Shown one piece after another: positions 6,240 to 13,926 of a DNA stretch of 21,909 bases. Position 1 is the first letter of the stretch, and each line of letters starts with the position of its first letter. Source of the stretch: a virus. The notes below the pieces were generated by a model, which saw nothing but the letters and a program-made list of their open reading frames with translations, was not told the DNA's origin and did not search any database. A program made the translations under genes and the position numbers. The stretch lies in the IMG/VR virus record IMGVR_UViG_3300035701_007809, positions 1 to 21,909 of that record; one strand, 5' to 3'.

Positions 6240-6550
6240 CCCTTCTTGGACTTTACGAGCTTCTCACCCCTCGCCTCGACGTGCTTCCTGAGCTTGCCGA
6301 CGAGTGTGCTTGCAAAGCAGGGTCCGAAAATCTCCATAAGCTCGTGGGTCTGAAGGCAAGCTTCCGCGGATTTCAGTGCAGTACATAAGTTATCAAGCTT
6401 CGACGCGGGATATTTGTCGTCCTTTTTAGCTGGTCTGGATCCGATGAGTTCGGCGATACGCTTTCTGAGCTCCGGGCTTATGCTATTTAGCCCGTGACAG
6501 GAGCTTCTAACGAATGAATCGTCTAGGATCAGAACTGGAAACGGGCGCAT
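6212..6550 (-). CDS. Winged-helix-like small protein
   Basis: The product has 112 residues and fills a 325-base gap between forward genes. The last 60 residues follow the pattern of an OmpR/PhoB winged helix. A helix (KLDNLCTALKSAEACL) and a second helix (THELMEIF) precede a recognition-type helix (STLVGKLRKHVEAR), followed by a wing ending in Lys-Lys-Gly-Tyr-Ala-Ile (compare Gly-x-Gly-Tyr-x-Leu of PhoB). It is basic overall, fitting DNA binding. No receiver domain is present. ATG 6550 and ATG 6577 are both possible and neither has a good ribosome site; the shorter is given because the longer would overlap the start of the next forward gene. A transcriptional regulator is a reasonable guess, not a demonstration. 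Confidence 0.55.
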   Translation of the reverse strand: MRPFPVLILDDSFVRSSCHGLNSISPELRKRIAELIGSRPAKKDDKYPASKLDNLCTALKSAEACLQTHELMEIFGPCFASTLVGKLRKHVEARGEKLVKSKKGYAILPSSA

Positions 6551-6564
6551 AGGAGTGAAATACC

Positions 6565-7278
6565 ATGGCAGATGCATGTCTCTACTGCAACAAGCAAGAA
6601 GATCTGAAGGTCCACATGACCGTAGACATTGACGGCGTACAGGTTTCCGTCGTTATGTGCGAGACACACCAGAACAACACAAACATGTCGGCTATCAAGA
6701 AGGCGTACCAGAAGAAGCTCAAGGCTATCGAGAAGGTCAAGGAAATGGCCAAGCTGCTTGGCCTCAACGTTGATGAGATCAAGAAAGCGCCTGCGCCGCA
6801 GGCTGCGACGGCATCTGTAGCGGCGCAACCGCAAGCCGTTATGCAGCGGCAAGAGATTCAGAAGTCTACAGCGGACACAACGGCAGTTGCTGTGCCTAGG
6901 TCCGCAACGGCGAACGTCCCTGACGATGTAGAGGCCCCGAGAGGTGCTTCCTATGCAATAGACGGCAAGGCGCCCAAGGTATTCAAAAAGAAAGAAGCCA
7001 CCTTCGAGAGGTCGTCGGACGGCATGCCCATCAGGGTCCCAGAAAGGATCGTTAGCGAGGCTGGGACGACCAACATCGCTGTCATACAGGGTGAGGGCGA
7101 CCAGCAACTGCAGAGACGCCTGAAGGACCTCAAGGCTGCGCTTGATAGGGATCCCAACGCACACATCTTCGGGCGTGACGGATATACAATAACGGATTGT
7201 ACGTTCTGTAGTGGAACGGGGCGTGCCAAGATCGGCGACCAGCTGTGTCCGAAGTGCAAGGGGAAGGGTTGCGTCTAG
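6565..7278 (+). CDS. Protein with N-terminal zinc finger and C-terminal DnaJ-type zinc motif
   Basis: The product has 237 residues. ATG 6565 follows AGGAGTG at good spacing. Residues 5-35 hold Cys-Leu-Tyr-Cys and Cys-x-x-His, a likely zinc finger. Residues 43-75 form a Lys/Ala-rich helix with coiled-coil character. The middle (75-150) is Ala/Gln/Thr-rich and probably disordered. The last 27 residues hold CTFCSGTG and CPKCKGKG, the paired CxxCxGxG units of the DnaJ central zinc domain, without a J domain. Such modules bind unfolded proteins or scaffold zinc. It ends in a four-base overlap with a convergent gene. Role unknown. Confidence 0.75.
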   Translation: MADACLYCNKQEDLKVHMTVDIDGVQVSVVMCETHQNNTNMSAIKKAYQKKLKAIEKVKEMAKLLGLNVDEIKKAPAPQAATASVAAQPQAVMQRQEIQKSTADTTAVAVPRSATANVPDDVEAPRGASYAIDGKAPKVFKKKEATFERSSDGMPIRVPERIVSEAGTTNIAVIQGEGDQQLQRRLKDLKAALDRDPNAHIFGRDGYTITDCTFCSGTGRAKIGDQLCPKCKGKGCV

Positions 7279-7595
7279 AGCTGTGCGCGGCCCTTCCTCT
7301 GGTGTGGACCGTAGCGTCTCGGGCCTTTCCGCGGCGGCCCCGCATCGCCACCAGCCACGTCTCCGCCCAGCGAGATTCCCTGCCCTATCTTGCCTTGCGT
7401 AGCGCCCAGAGGTGCGTTGAAGAAGACGCGGTGGCGAGGCTTGAGCGGCGTGTCCTGGTTCCCGGAGCGGATCGGCTGCATCCTTTTACTAGCTGTCGAT
7501 GACCGAGCCGGGTCCTGCATCTTCTTGAAGTAGCGCAGACCCATGCCCTGCATGATGTCTTCGGGTTCGGCGGATTCCAGGCTGACGAGCTTCAC
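7275..7595 (-). CDS. Hypothetical basic protein
   Basis: The product has 106 residues and is read from the reverse strand, starting at an ATGA overlap with the end of the 335-residue gene, so the two form a coupled pair. The N-terminal 30 residues are acidic to neutral and helical in pattern. The C-terminal half is Gly/Pro/Arg-rich and strongly basic (GPPRKGPRRYGPHQRKGR), probably disordered and possibly binding nucleic acid or the capsid interior. No known family recognised. Not a shadow of a forward gene: no forward gene occupies this interval. Confidence 0.6.
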   Translation of the reverse strand: MKLVSLESAEPEDIMQGMGLRYFKKMQDPARSSTASKRMQPIRSGNQDTPLKPRHRVFFNAPLGATQGKIGQGISLGGDVAGGDAGPPRKGPRRYGPHQRKGRAQL

Positions 7596-8599
7596 GCTTC
7601 AGGCCCCATCTCAGCCGCGATTTCTCCCGGCTCTCGAGCAATGTGACCGCTTACGTTCCATTTCTCAGCACCCGGCACGGGCTCATGACCAGGGATATAC
7701 GGGTGCTGCCCCATGAAGTCCTTAATAATCTCGCCATAGGGCTTGCTCGTCAGGTCGAATTCCTTGTCGTCCGGGTCGTATATCTTGCCGACCTTGGGGT
7801 TCGACATGGCGATCTTTTTGTCACCATCGAGGAAGAGATAAAGCGGACCATATTCAAGGTACAACTTAGCGTATTTTGGATCTTGTAGGTCCCACTTCGT
7901 CCCCTTGCTGTGCTTGACAACGTCATCGACGTCAGTCAGCTTGATCACGGACAATCCGGAGGTTTCTGTGCCGCTGATAGACGTCTTTTTCCCCGGAACT
8001 AGTTTCTCGGGTCTGGATGGTTCCATTTCGCCAAGCTCTGGGAGCGGTATATCCTCGCTAACAACGTCCACATCTCTCTCGCGAATTGTGCTCTCTTCAA
8101 TCTTGGCAAACGGCTCGCTGCCACGGGTCACCGGCTGAGGCGCTGGGCCGCCGCCGGTCCAGGGTGGCTCCTGGGACATCTTGTGCTTGTCGGCATTCGT
8201 CGTGACGTCGACGAGCTCCTCAAGCCTCGGGTTCCAGCCGGCATCCCTCTCGCCCTTGACCTCCTTGAGGACCTTGTCGAGGCTCTTGAGAGCGAGCTCG
8301 CGATCTTCCTTGGGAATTCCCATGGAGCGGAGCTCTGCGTCCAGGGCGATCTTGAACGACGGATCGTCGACGTATTTGTAGGAATGGACCTTGTAGAAAG
8401 CAGCCGACAACGAATCTGAGAACTTGCTCTCAGAAATCGCCAACTGGTACATATCATCGACGCTTTCCCACTGATATTGGAAGAAATGCGACGATTCCCG
8501 CTTCTCGTGAGGCGGCTTGTGATAGCTGAGCCCCAGCTTTGCGTCTTGCTGGAGCATGTTCTTGACGGCCTCTGAGAGAAGCTTTTCGTCGCTATTCAT
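7592..8599 (-). CDS. Hypothetical protein, possibly structural
   Basis: The product has 335 residues. ATG 8599 is preferred over longer in-frame starts because GGAG lies six bases before it and because the longer forms would run under the forward gene at 8643. The N-terminal 120 residues are helical and charged. The middle (140-215) is Pro/Glu-rich. The C-terminal part (about 235-300) contains a compact segment, YLEYGPLYLFLDGDKK, then NPKVGKIYDPDDKEFD, a beta-hairpin pattern I have seen described for phage proteins but cannot name with confidence. It is divergent from the forward replication genes and coupled to a small basic protein. Function unknown. Confidence 0.65.
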   Translation of the reverse strand: MNSDEKLLSEAVKNMLQQDAKLGLSYHKPPHEKRESSHFFQYQWESVDDMYQLAISESKFSDSLSAAFYKVHSYKYVDDPSFKIALDAELRSMGIPKEDRELALKSLDKVLKEVKGERDAGWNPRLEELVDVTTNADKHKMSQEPPWTGGGPAPQPVTRGSEPFAKIEESTIRERDVDVVSEDIPLPELGEMEPSRPEKLVPGKKTSISGTETSGLSVIKLTDVDDVVKHSKGTKWDLQDPKYAKLYLEYGPLYLFLDGDKKIAMSNPKVGKIYDPDDKEFDLTSKPYGEIIKDFMGQHPYIPGHEPVPGAEKWNVSGHIAREPGEIAAEMGPEA

Positions 8600-8642
8600 A
8601 TCAGTCTCCATGAAATGATCTGCCCATATCTTTGAGGAACAC

Positions 8643-8903
8643 ATGACAAGGCAATTCATGCTGCGGCAGTTTGATGTGGTACAGCTCACGAAGGTGGACA
8701 ACGTGAAGTATTTATCTGGGCCCAAGGGAAGATCCGCGACGCCCAAGGGAAACTGGACAGTCATAGGGTTCATAGAGAACGATGTTGTAATCGAAAGGGA
8801 TAACACCGTCGTCAGGATGCCGGCGAACGACGTCGTGCGCATTGCAGCCTATGACATCCAGACTGTTATGGATGCCGTCAAGCGGGCCAAACCGAAGTTC
8901 TAA
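8643..8903 (+). CDS. Small beta-rich (SH3-like) hypothetical protein
   Basis: The product has 86 residues; GAGGAAC precedes ATG 8643. The sequence alternates hydrophobic and polar residues in strands (FDVVQLTKV, NWTVIGFIENDVVIE, TVVRMPANDVVRIA), as in small SH3-like or KOW-type barrels, and ends in a helix with basic residues. It lies 25 bases upstream of recA and is probably co-transcribed. A similar barrel-like small protein sits between recA and the helicase. No function can be assigned. Confidence 0.75.
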   Translation: MTRQFMLRQFDVVQLTKVDNVKYLSGPKGRSATPKGNWTVIGFIENDVVIERDNTVVRMPANDVVRIAAYDIQTVMDAVKRAKPKF

Positions 8904-8928
8904 GTATCTAACAGGCCATGGAGGGACT

Positions 8929-10068
8929 ATGACTAAGGAAGACGAAAAGAAGCCCGTCAAGCCGGAGCCTGTCAAGCCGGATGTCAAGCCGGATACCAAG
9001 CCGGAGCTCATCAAGCCGGAGCCTGTCAAGGAGCTGAAGAAGGACGCAGGAGAGGAACTGCTCAAGGCGGCATGGAACGAGGTCGACAAGAAGTTCGGCA
9101 AGGGCTCCGTCATGCACGGGAAGAGTATCGTGCAGGACGTGCAGGTCATTCCTACCGGATCCATCCGACTCGATATTGCGCTCGGCGTTGGGGGCCTTCC
9201 GCGCGGCAGGATCGTGGAGATCTTCGGGCAGGAATCCTCAGGCAAGACGACTCTCCTGCTTGAAATCATCAAGAACGTACAACGGGTCGGTGGTCGCGGC
9301 ATGCTTATCGACGCCGAGCATGCCGTTGATGCGGATTATGCCTCAAGGGTCGGCGTCAACATCGACAAGCTTTATCTCAGCCAGCCGGACAGCGGTGAAC
9401 AGGCGCTCGAAATCGTGGAGACGTTCTGCAAGACGAACGCCCTCGACATCATTGCCGTCGACTCTGTTGCCGGCCTCGTGCCGAAGGCGGAACTCGAAGG
9501 TGATATCGGCGACCAGGTCATCGGCGCATTGTCAAGGCTCATGTCCCAGAGCTTGCGGCGACTGGCTAGCGTCGTAAGCAAGTCGAAGACGTGCCTCGTG
9601 TTCACAAACCAGATCCGTGAGAAAATTGGGGTCATGTTCGGCAACCCGGAGACGACACCCGGAGGACGCGCTCTCAAGTTCCATTCGTCTGTCCGCTTAG
9701 AGATCCGACGCGTCCAGACGATCAAGCACGGGGATGTCGCAATTGGAAACCTGGTCAGGGCGACAGTCCAGAAGAACAAGGTTGCACCGCCGTTCAGGAA
9801 GGCAGAATTTGAGATCATCTTCGGTAAGGGCATCCGCGGTGCCAAGTGCCTCCTGAACCTCGGTGAACAGTGCAAGCTTATTGATAGATCAGGCACCTGG
9901 TTCTCGATCAAGGGCAAGAAAATCGGGAATGGCGAAGACCAGGCCGTGGAATGGCTCGAGAGGAGTCCGCTGGTCGCGGCGGAAATCGACACAGCGATCA
10001 GGCGTATGTTCCTCAACAAGGATATTATCGTGGAGAAGCAGGCTGACGACGAGCCACAAGAGGTCTGA
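8929..10068 (+). CDS. recA: RecA recombinase with Lys-Pro-rich N-terminal extension
   Basis: The product has 379 residues: an ATP-dependent strand-exchange protein acting on ssDNA in recombination, repair and recombination-dependent replication. The Walker A motif GQESSGKT is at 100-107, DIIAVDSVAGLVP holds Walker B, and TNQIREKIGVMFGNPET with GGRALKF forms loop L2 and the following strand. This is a bacterial-type RecA rather than a T4 UvsX. GGAGGGACT precedes ATG 8929. Residues 8-34 are an unusual run of Lys-Pro-x units before the core, whose first helix (ELLKAAWNEVDKKFGKGSVM) is normal. The acidic RecA C-terminal tail is reduced to about ten residues. Neighbours are helicase, SSB and a UvsY-like candidate, consistent with a phage recombination module. 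Confidence 0.96.
   Translation: MTKEDEKKPVKPEPVKPDVKPDTKPELIKPEPVKELKKDAGEELLKAAWNEVDKKFGKGSVMHGKSIVQDVQVIPTGSIRLDIALGVGGLPRGRIVEIFGQESSGKTTLLLEIIKNVQRVGGRGMLIDAEHAVDADYASRVGVNIDKLYLSQPDSGEQALEIVETFCKTNALDIIAVDSVAGLVPKAELEGDIGDQVIGALSRLMSQSLRRLASVVSKSKTCLVFTNQIREKIGVMFGNPETTPGGRALKFHSSVRLEIRRVQTIKHGDVAIGNLVRATVQKNKVAPPFRKAEFEIIFGKGIRGAKCLLNLGEQCKLIDRSGTWFSIKGKKIGNGEDQAVEWLERSPLVAAEIDTAIRRMFLNKDIIVEKQADDEPQEV
8950..9030 (+). repeat. In-gene Lys-Pro repeat region of recA
   Basis: Repeats of AAGCCGGAG/AAGCCGGAT with GTCAAG units encode Lys-Pro-Glu/Asp-Pro-Val-type units at the RecA N terminus. The near-identical nine-base units suggest growth by slippage or recombination. Expected to be a flexible tail. 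Confidence 0.8.
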
Positions 10069-10077
10069 TCCTGGCCA

Positions 10078-10102
10078 TCCGGGTCTCAAAGATAATCCCG
10101 GA
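10078..10102 (+). other. Short inverted repeat after recA
   Basis: TCCGGG and CCCGGA form a perfect six-base stem around a 13-base loop in the 51-base gap between recA and the next gene. There is no T-run, so it is not a convincing intrinsic terminator; it may be chance or an mRNA structure that separates the two messages. Confidence 0.3.
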
Positions 10103-10119
10103 CAGTCGAGGATCAGTCA

Positions 10120-10461
10120 ATGGCAAACACGGCTCCGACATACCAGGTCGATGATCTGATCTACCTCAGGTCGTCCGCTCAGATTGGATTCCTGGAATCG
10201 TACCGGATAAGTCAGATCGTCCAACGGAACAAGAACGAGTATCTCTACAAGATCGACGTCGTGAGGAAGGCACCCCTGGAACAGGCCGTCGGAGATAGAA
10301 TCAACCTCAAGAGTCCTGCAACGATGGTATTTAGTGAGGACGAGCTGCTGACGTACTGCGATGCACAGACTCTAGTCGTCTACTTCCTGGAACGCCGCCT
10401 GGCCCAGGAACGTGCAAGGCTTATAGCGCGGTGCCCAACCGGTAGCGAGGGAAGCGGGTAA
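10120..10461 (+). CDS. Hypothetical protein between recA and helicase
   Basis: The product has 113 residues; GAGG lies about eight bases before ATG 10120. The first 80 residues are beta-rich (YQVDDLIYLRS, YRISQIVQRN, YLYKIDVV), like a small barrel. A helix follows (VVYFLERRLAQERARLIA). The TAA stop shares its last base with the helicase ATG (TAATG), so the two are probably translationally coupled. This position is where a helicase-loading or mediator protein could sit, but no gp59- or DnaC-like motif is visible. Confidence 0.7.
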   Translation: MANTAPTYQVDDLIYLRSSAQIGFLESYRISQIVQRNKNEYLYKIDVVRKAPLEQAVGDRINLKSPATMVFSEDELLTYCDAQTLVVYFLERRLAQERARLIARCPTGSEGSG

Positions 10462-11876
10462 TGGTCCAGAACATTCACGAGGCGGAAGGACGAACGTTCG
10501 GCGAAAATGAAGAACTTGCCATCATCTCACTAGCGTTTGATATTCCAGAGTTCTTCAGTTCGGTCGTTCCCTATCTCAAGCCGGAACATTTCAAGTGCCT
10601 TCCGGCGAAGTTCGTCTTCGCCATAGTTCAGAAGCTCATCGAGAAGCACAGGACGATTCCGACACGCGGCATCGTCAAGGACATCGCGCTCCGCAACCTC
10701 ACGACGGACGACGACTATGAGCCCGTACTTGAGCTCATAGGGCGGACTTCCGACCCAAGGGAAGTCCCGTCCGTCAAAAAGGTCGTAATCGACTTCGCGA
10801 AGCAGCGGGCGTTCAGTCAGCTCTATACGAAGGACGTCATGGAGGCCGTCGGAAGAGGCGATTACGTCAAGGTCGAAGAGGTCATCGAGGATGCCAAGAA
10901 GATCACGGACGTCAGCCGTGCCGGGATCTGGTTCTTTGAGCGCATCAACGACATCTTCGCGGACGAAGCAGAAATCAAGTACACATCCGGCTTCCCCAAG
11001 CTCGACAGGCTGATTAATGACGGCGGCCCGACGAAGGGCGACGTCTTTATCTGGATGGCTCCCACGAACGTCGGCAAGACATTCATGTTATGTAACACGG
11101 GCGAGGCGAATGTCAGGGCCGGTAAGAACGTGTTGCATATCTCGCTCGAAGGAGACATCCGCAAGACGCAGATCCGGTACGCCGGCGCGTTCACGAACAT
11201 TCCTGTCGTGACGAGGATGCACCGCGAGGCGAACCGCATCGCGATCGAATCCGTACTCCATCGTTGTTCGGCTCATTACGATGCGGAGCTCGTCCTCTAC
11301 AAGTTCCCCGCGGACGAGATTGACATCAACGTCATCCACCAGATTATCGACTTCCTGCGCAGGAACAAGGGGTTCAACCCGGAAGTCGTAATAGTCGATT
11401 ACCTGGAGCTGATGGTCTCGCGCAACAAGTTCTATAATAGGGATGACTATACCAGACAGAAGGCAGTTGCCACGGAGATCTGCAACCTGGCCGACAAGGA
11501 AGCTGTCACCATCTTCAGTGCCACGCAGACGAACAGATATGGATTGTCCGAGGAAGAAAACAATAGTGGTAATAAGAAGGGCCACAACAATGCCGACAAG
11601 GGTGCTCGCGTCGTGGATCTCGATAAGATTGCTGAATCGTTCGGCAAGACAATGCCCGTGCACTACATCGTCAGCATAAACCAGACAAAGAACGAATACG
11701 AAGTGGGGTACAATAAAGATAGGACCGAGAACGTCGCTGCCAGGGCGAGGCTGTTCATCGCCAAGAATAGGAACGGTCCCAAGGGAGAACAGGTTCCGAT
11801 CCGGATGAATCACATAACCATGAAGGCCCTCCAGGAGGAGCCAGCCGTCAACATCACGACGGTGGGCGGCAACTAA
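10461..11876 (+). CDS. dnaB: Replicative DNA helicase, DnaB/gp41-like
   Basis: The product has 471 residues: a hexameric 5'-3' helicase that unwinds the fork and would contact the primase. Residues 1-110 resemble the DnaB N-terminal helical domain. The RecA-fold motor begins near 170 with YTSGFPKLDRL. Walker A is APTNVGKT (200-207), the catalytic Glu is in ISLEGD (Glu230), Walker B is VVIVDYLEL (Asp313), and the sensor SATQTNR is at 353-359. The Asn-Val-Gly-Lys-Thr form of Walker A recalls T4 gp41. A typical DnaB also begins its motor with TGxxxLD; here it is SGFPKLD. Coupled to the genes on both sides through TAATG overlaps. A primase is not seen in the window. Confidence 0.93.
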   Translation: MVQNIHEAEGRTFGENEELAIISLAFDIPEFFSSVVPYLKPEHFKCLPAKFVFAIVQKLIEKHRTIPTRGIVKDIALRNLTTDDDYEPVLELIGRTSDPREVPSVKKVVIDFAKQRAFSQLYTKDVMEAVGRGDYVKVEEVIEDAKKITDVSRAGIWFFERINDIFADEAEIKYTSGFPKLDRLINDGGPTKGDVFIWMAPTNVGKTFMLCNTGEANVRAGKNVLHISLEGDIRKTQIRYAGAFTNIPVVTRMHREANRIAIESVLHRCSAHYDAELVLYKFPADEIDINVIHQIIDFLRRNKGFNPEVVIVDYLELMVSRNKFYNRDDYTRQKAVATEICNLADKEAVTIFSATQTNRYGLSEEENNSGNKKGHNNADKGARVVDLDKIAESFGKTMPVHYIVSINQTKNEYEVGYNKDRTENVAARARLFIAKNRNGPKGEQVPIRMNHITMKALQEEPAVNITTVGGN

Positions 11877-12232
11877 TGCCAACCTACAACTATCTCTGCG
11901 AACACCACAAGACTGCAGATGGAGGGGATTTCGTCTTCGAAGTCAACCACGGCATGAGAGAGAAGCCGGAGGTCCTGTGTCCGCAGTGTAACAAGCCCTG
12001 CGAGAGGACCTGGCTGGGGATGACATTCCAATTCTATTTCCCAGGCAACGGGATGGTCAGAGACAAGGCTGGTGCGAGACGGGACATGAACCTCCACCAC
12101 CTCACTCGGAATGACCCCTACGCATACATGCGACAGAAGGGCGAAAGGCGCGATCTCATGGATAAGCTGCGTCGGGCCGGAAAGCACCAGACGAACGCAA
12201 AGACGATTGCGACGCATGGGATCAAAAAGTAG
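11876..12232 (+). CDS. FmdB-like zinc-ribbon protein
   Basis: The product has 118 residues starting at a TAATG overlap with the helicase. The N-terminal MPTYNYLCEHH followed by Cys-Pro-Gln-Cys about 30 residues later is the pattern of FmdB/CxxC-type regulatory zinc ribbons, with the first Cys-x-x-Cys altered to Cys-x-x-His. The C-terminal half is basic and helical (RQKGERRDLMDKLRRAGK). FmdB-like proteins are common in phages without settled function. A role with the helicase or with late transcription is possible but unproven. Confidence 0.7.
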   Translation: MPTYNYLCEHHKTADGGDFVFEVNHGMREKPEVLCPQCNKPCERTWLGMTFQFYFPGNGMVRDKAGARRDMNLHHLTRNDPYAYMRQKGERRDLMDKLRRAGKHQTNAKTIATHGIKK

Positions 12233-12244
12233 TATCTCACCTTC

Positions 12245-13414
12245 GTGAAGCATGCCTTCGTAATGTACGATTATTCCCGCGAACGGAACCCCAAGCCACT
12301 CATGGCCGCATTCCTGGGAGATTCCGGCGTCAGCTTCTATCCGATGTTCCTCCATGGGAAGAACCTACTTGAGGTCTACAAGAACATAGACGCGTGCCGT
12401 AACGAATTCGCAGGAAGCAAGCTGCCACTCGTCCTCGTGAACGACTTCAAAGCCTACCTCGATTTCATAGATCCTAACGAGACAACTATCTTCAACGCCT
12501 ACGACTATAGCCTGAACAAGCAACCAAGATATGGCAAATTAGAGGAGTTAGACGCCAAGAAAATCTGCGCGAAGGCGCTCCTAAGCATCAAGGACGTCGC
12601 GCCCGAGAAATGGATGCGGATCCTTGCCCGCGCATCCGTCGTCTACCACTTCATACAGAAGCGCGGCGTCATGAACGGACACTTGCGCGTTCACCCAATC
12701 TATCTGCTCAACACCGTTAGCGGAAGGTCCAAGTCGGTCGGGTTCAACGTACAGGGGACTGATGACAGCTATGACATAAAGCCGGTCTCCGAAGAACGGA
12801 ACCTCATGGTCCACATCGACTGGGTTGCGGCAGATATGAGGGCCGCTCAGATTCTAAGTAGGGATGAGTTCCTTGCAGAGTCATTCAAGAAGTCCGATCC
12901 ATACGCCGTCATGGCTGGCACGAATAGCGGCCTGACGAGGGATGACTGTAAGGGCATGATGATCCGCGCCCTATATGACATGGACGTCGACAACCCAGCC
13001 CTGCAATTCTATCCGCAGCTCCATCAATGGATCGGAACAGAGCGTGACAAGATTAAGTCCGTTGGCTTTACGGAATCCGCACTCGGCCGCCGATTCATGC
13101 TCAAGAGCGGCGGAGACGAGCTCCATAACATGCGCAGCGTATTTAACGCGGCGATCCAGGGGACTGTGGTACATGCCATGCAGTGCGCCCTATGGAAGCT
13201 CCACGAGGGGATGCCGGATGACATCATGACGGAGATGCACGACGCCATAACGTTGTCCGCAGATAGATATACGCTCAAGACGGCAATAGAGGCAGGCATT
13301 GAGACTATGCTCCACCCGTTCAGTGGCATCTTGGACGATAACCCCGCGTTTCCGCTACGAGTATACGTCGGCAGGAAATGGCGCAACTGGAAGCTCCTGA
13401 AGGAAGTCCGATGA
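12245..13414 (+). CDS. polA: Family A DNA polymerase domain, short and divergent
   Basis: The product has 389 residues and is a template-directed DNA polymerase of the Pol I palm type. TVSGRSKSVGFNVQGT (158-172) matches the thumb/palm TxxGRxSSxxPNLQ element. Motif A is HIDWVAADMRAAQILSRD with Asp192. The O helix TRDDCKGMMIRALYDM keeps Arg232, Lys236 and Tyr244 at the Pol I spacing, with Ile240 at the Phe762 position. GRRFML and NAAIQGTVVHAM precede motif C, EMHDAITL, with His332 and Asp333 but Ala334 where Pol I has Glu. There is no recognisable 3'-5' exonuclease, and the protein is much shorter than the T7 or E. coli enzymes. Start is GTG 12245; no strong ribosome site. ATGA overlap joins it to the next gene. 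Which of the two polymerases replicates the genome cannot be decided here. Confidence 0.88.
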   Translation: MKHAFVMYDYSRERNPKPLMAAFLGDSGVSFYPMFLHGKNLLEVYKNIDACRNEFAGSKLPLVLVNDFKAYLDFIDPNETTIFNAYDYSLNKQPRYGKLEELDAKKICAKALLSIKDVAPEKWMRILARASVVYHFIQKRGVMNGHLRVHPIYLLNTVSGRSKSVGFNVQGTDDSYDIKPVSEERNLMVHIDWVAADMRAAQILSRDEFLAESFKKSDPYAVMAGTNSGLTRDDCKGMMIRALYDMDVDNPALQFYPQLHQWIGTERDKIKSVGFTESALGRRFMLKSGGDELHNMRSVFNAAIQGTVVHAMQCALWKLHEGMPDDIMTEMHDAITLSADRYTLKTAIEAGIETMLHPFSGILDDNPAFPLRVYVGRKWRNWKLLKEVR

Positions 13415-13911
13415 CCGAGTCACATAATAAGTGGTTCGACGCCAACATTGAAGATGACGTGGCCAAGGCCGTCATCCGCGTCCAGATCAAGCTGGCAGAT
13501 GGTACTACCTTTACTCGGGACTTCCGCCCCGACGTTGACATAAACTACGACGCCCTCGAAGACCAGCTGGCGACCATCCCGAGCACCTACGCCTATTGGG
13601 CAATGGTCATGAGCGAGCAGAAGATGATTGTTGGAATGCTGGAGCGAAAATCGAAGCATCGCAGGTCCGTCGTCGCCAAGACCATCATAGACACGGCGAA
13701 GGCAAGTGGAATATCCCTCCGCGGCACTGATATTAAGGAACTAATCGAGTCAGACCCCACTCTCGAGCAGATAGAGGCTGAACTCCTCATCGCACAGAGG
13801 TCTGCCGGGAAGCTCTGGAACATAGTAGAAGCCCTGAGGATGAAGTCAGAGAGCCTAAGGTCTCTGGCAGGATTCAAGAAGCAGGAGATGAGGGACACTC
13901 AGGATGTCTGA
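13411..13911 (+). CDS. UvsY-like recombination mediator candidate
   Basis: The product has 166 residues, starting at an ATGA overlap with the polymerase behind AAGGAAG. An N-terminal beta segment (to about 45) precedes INYDALEDQLATIPSTYAYW, then a long charged helix, a linker, and a second helix with DPTLEQIEAELLIAQRSA and NIVEALRMKSESL. T4 UvsY has the same layout: Asp-Ile-x-Tyr-x-x-Leu-x-Asp near the start, a Ser-x-Glu helix, and a late helix with Leu-x-x-Val-Val-x-x-x-x-x-x-Arg. UvsY loads recombinase on SSB-coated ssDNA; this gene sits directly before SSB in an operon with recA. Similarity is by layout and a few residues, so an unrelated coiled-coil protein remains possible. Confidence 0.5.
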   Translation: MTESHNKWFDANIEDDVAKAVIRVQIKLADGTTFTRDFRPDVDINYDALEDQLATIPSTYAYWAMVMSEQKMIVGMLERKSKHRRSVVAKTIIDTAKASGISLRGTDIKELIESDPTLEQIEAELLIAQRSAGKLWNIVEALRMKSESLRSLAGFKKQEMRDTQDV

Positions 13912-13918
13912 CGTATTT

Positions 13919-13926
13919 TATAAATT
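13919..13926 (+). promoter_or_regulatory. Candidate T4-late-type promoter box before ssb
   Basis: TATAAATT matches the T4 late -10 box TATAAATA in seven of eight bases and lies in a short AT-rich gap 31 bases before the SSB start, in otherwise GC-rich DNA. No -35 box was found at 17 bases upstream, which fits a late-type promoter. Weak evidence from one short motif. Confidence 0.3.

Noticed and set aside
11088-11882. Reverse-strand open frame of 264 codons opposite the helicase
   Set aside because: Shadow of the helicase gene, whose Walker motifs are all in the forward frame.
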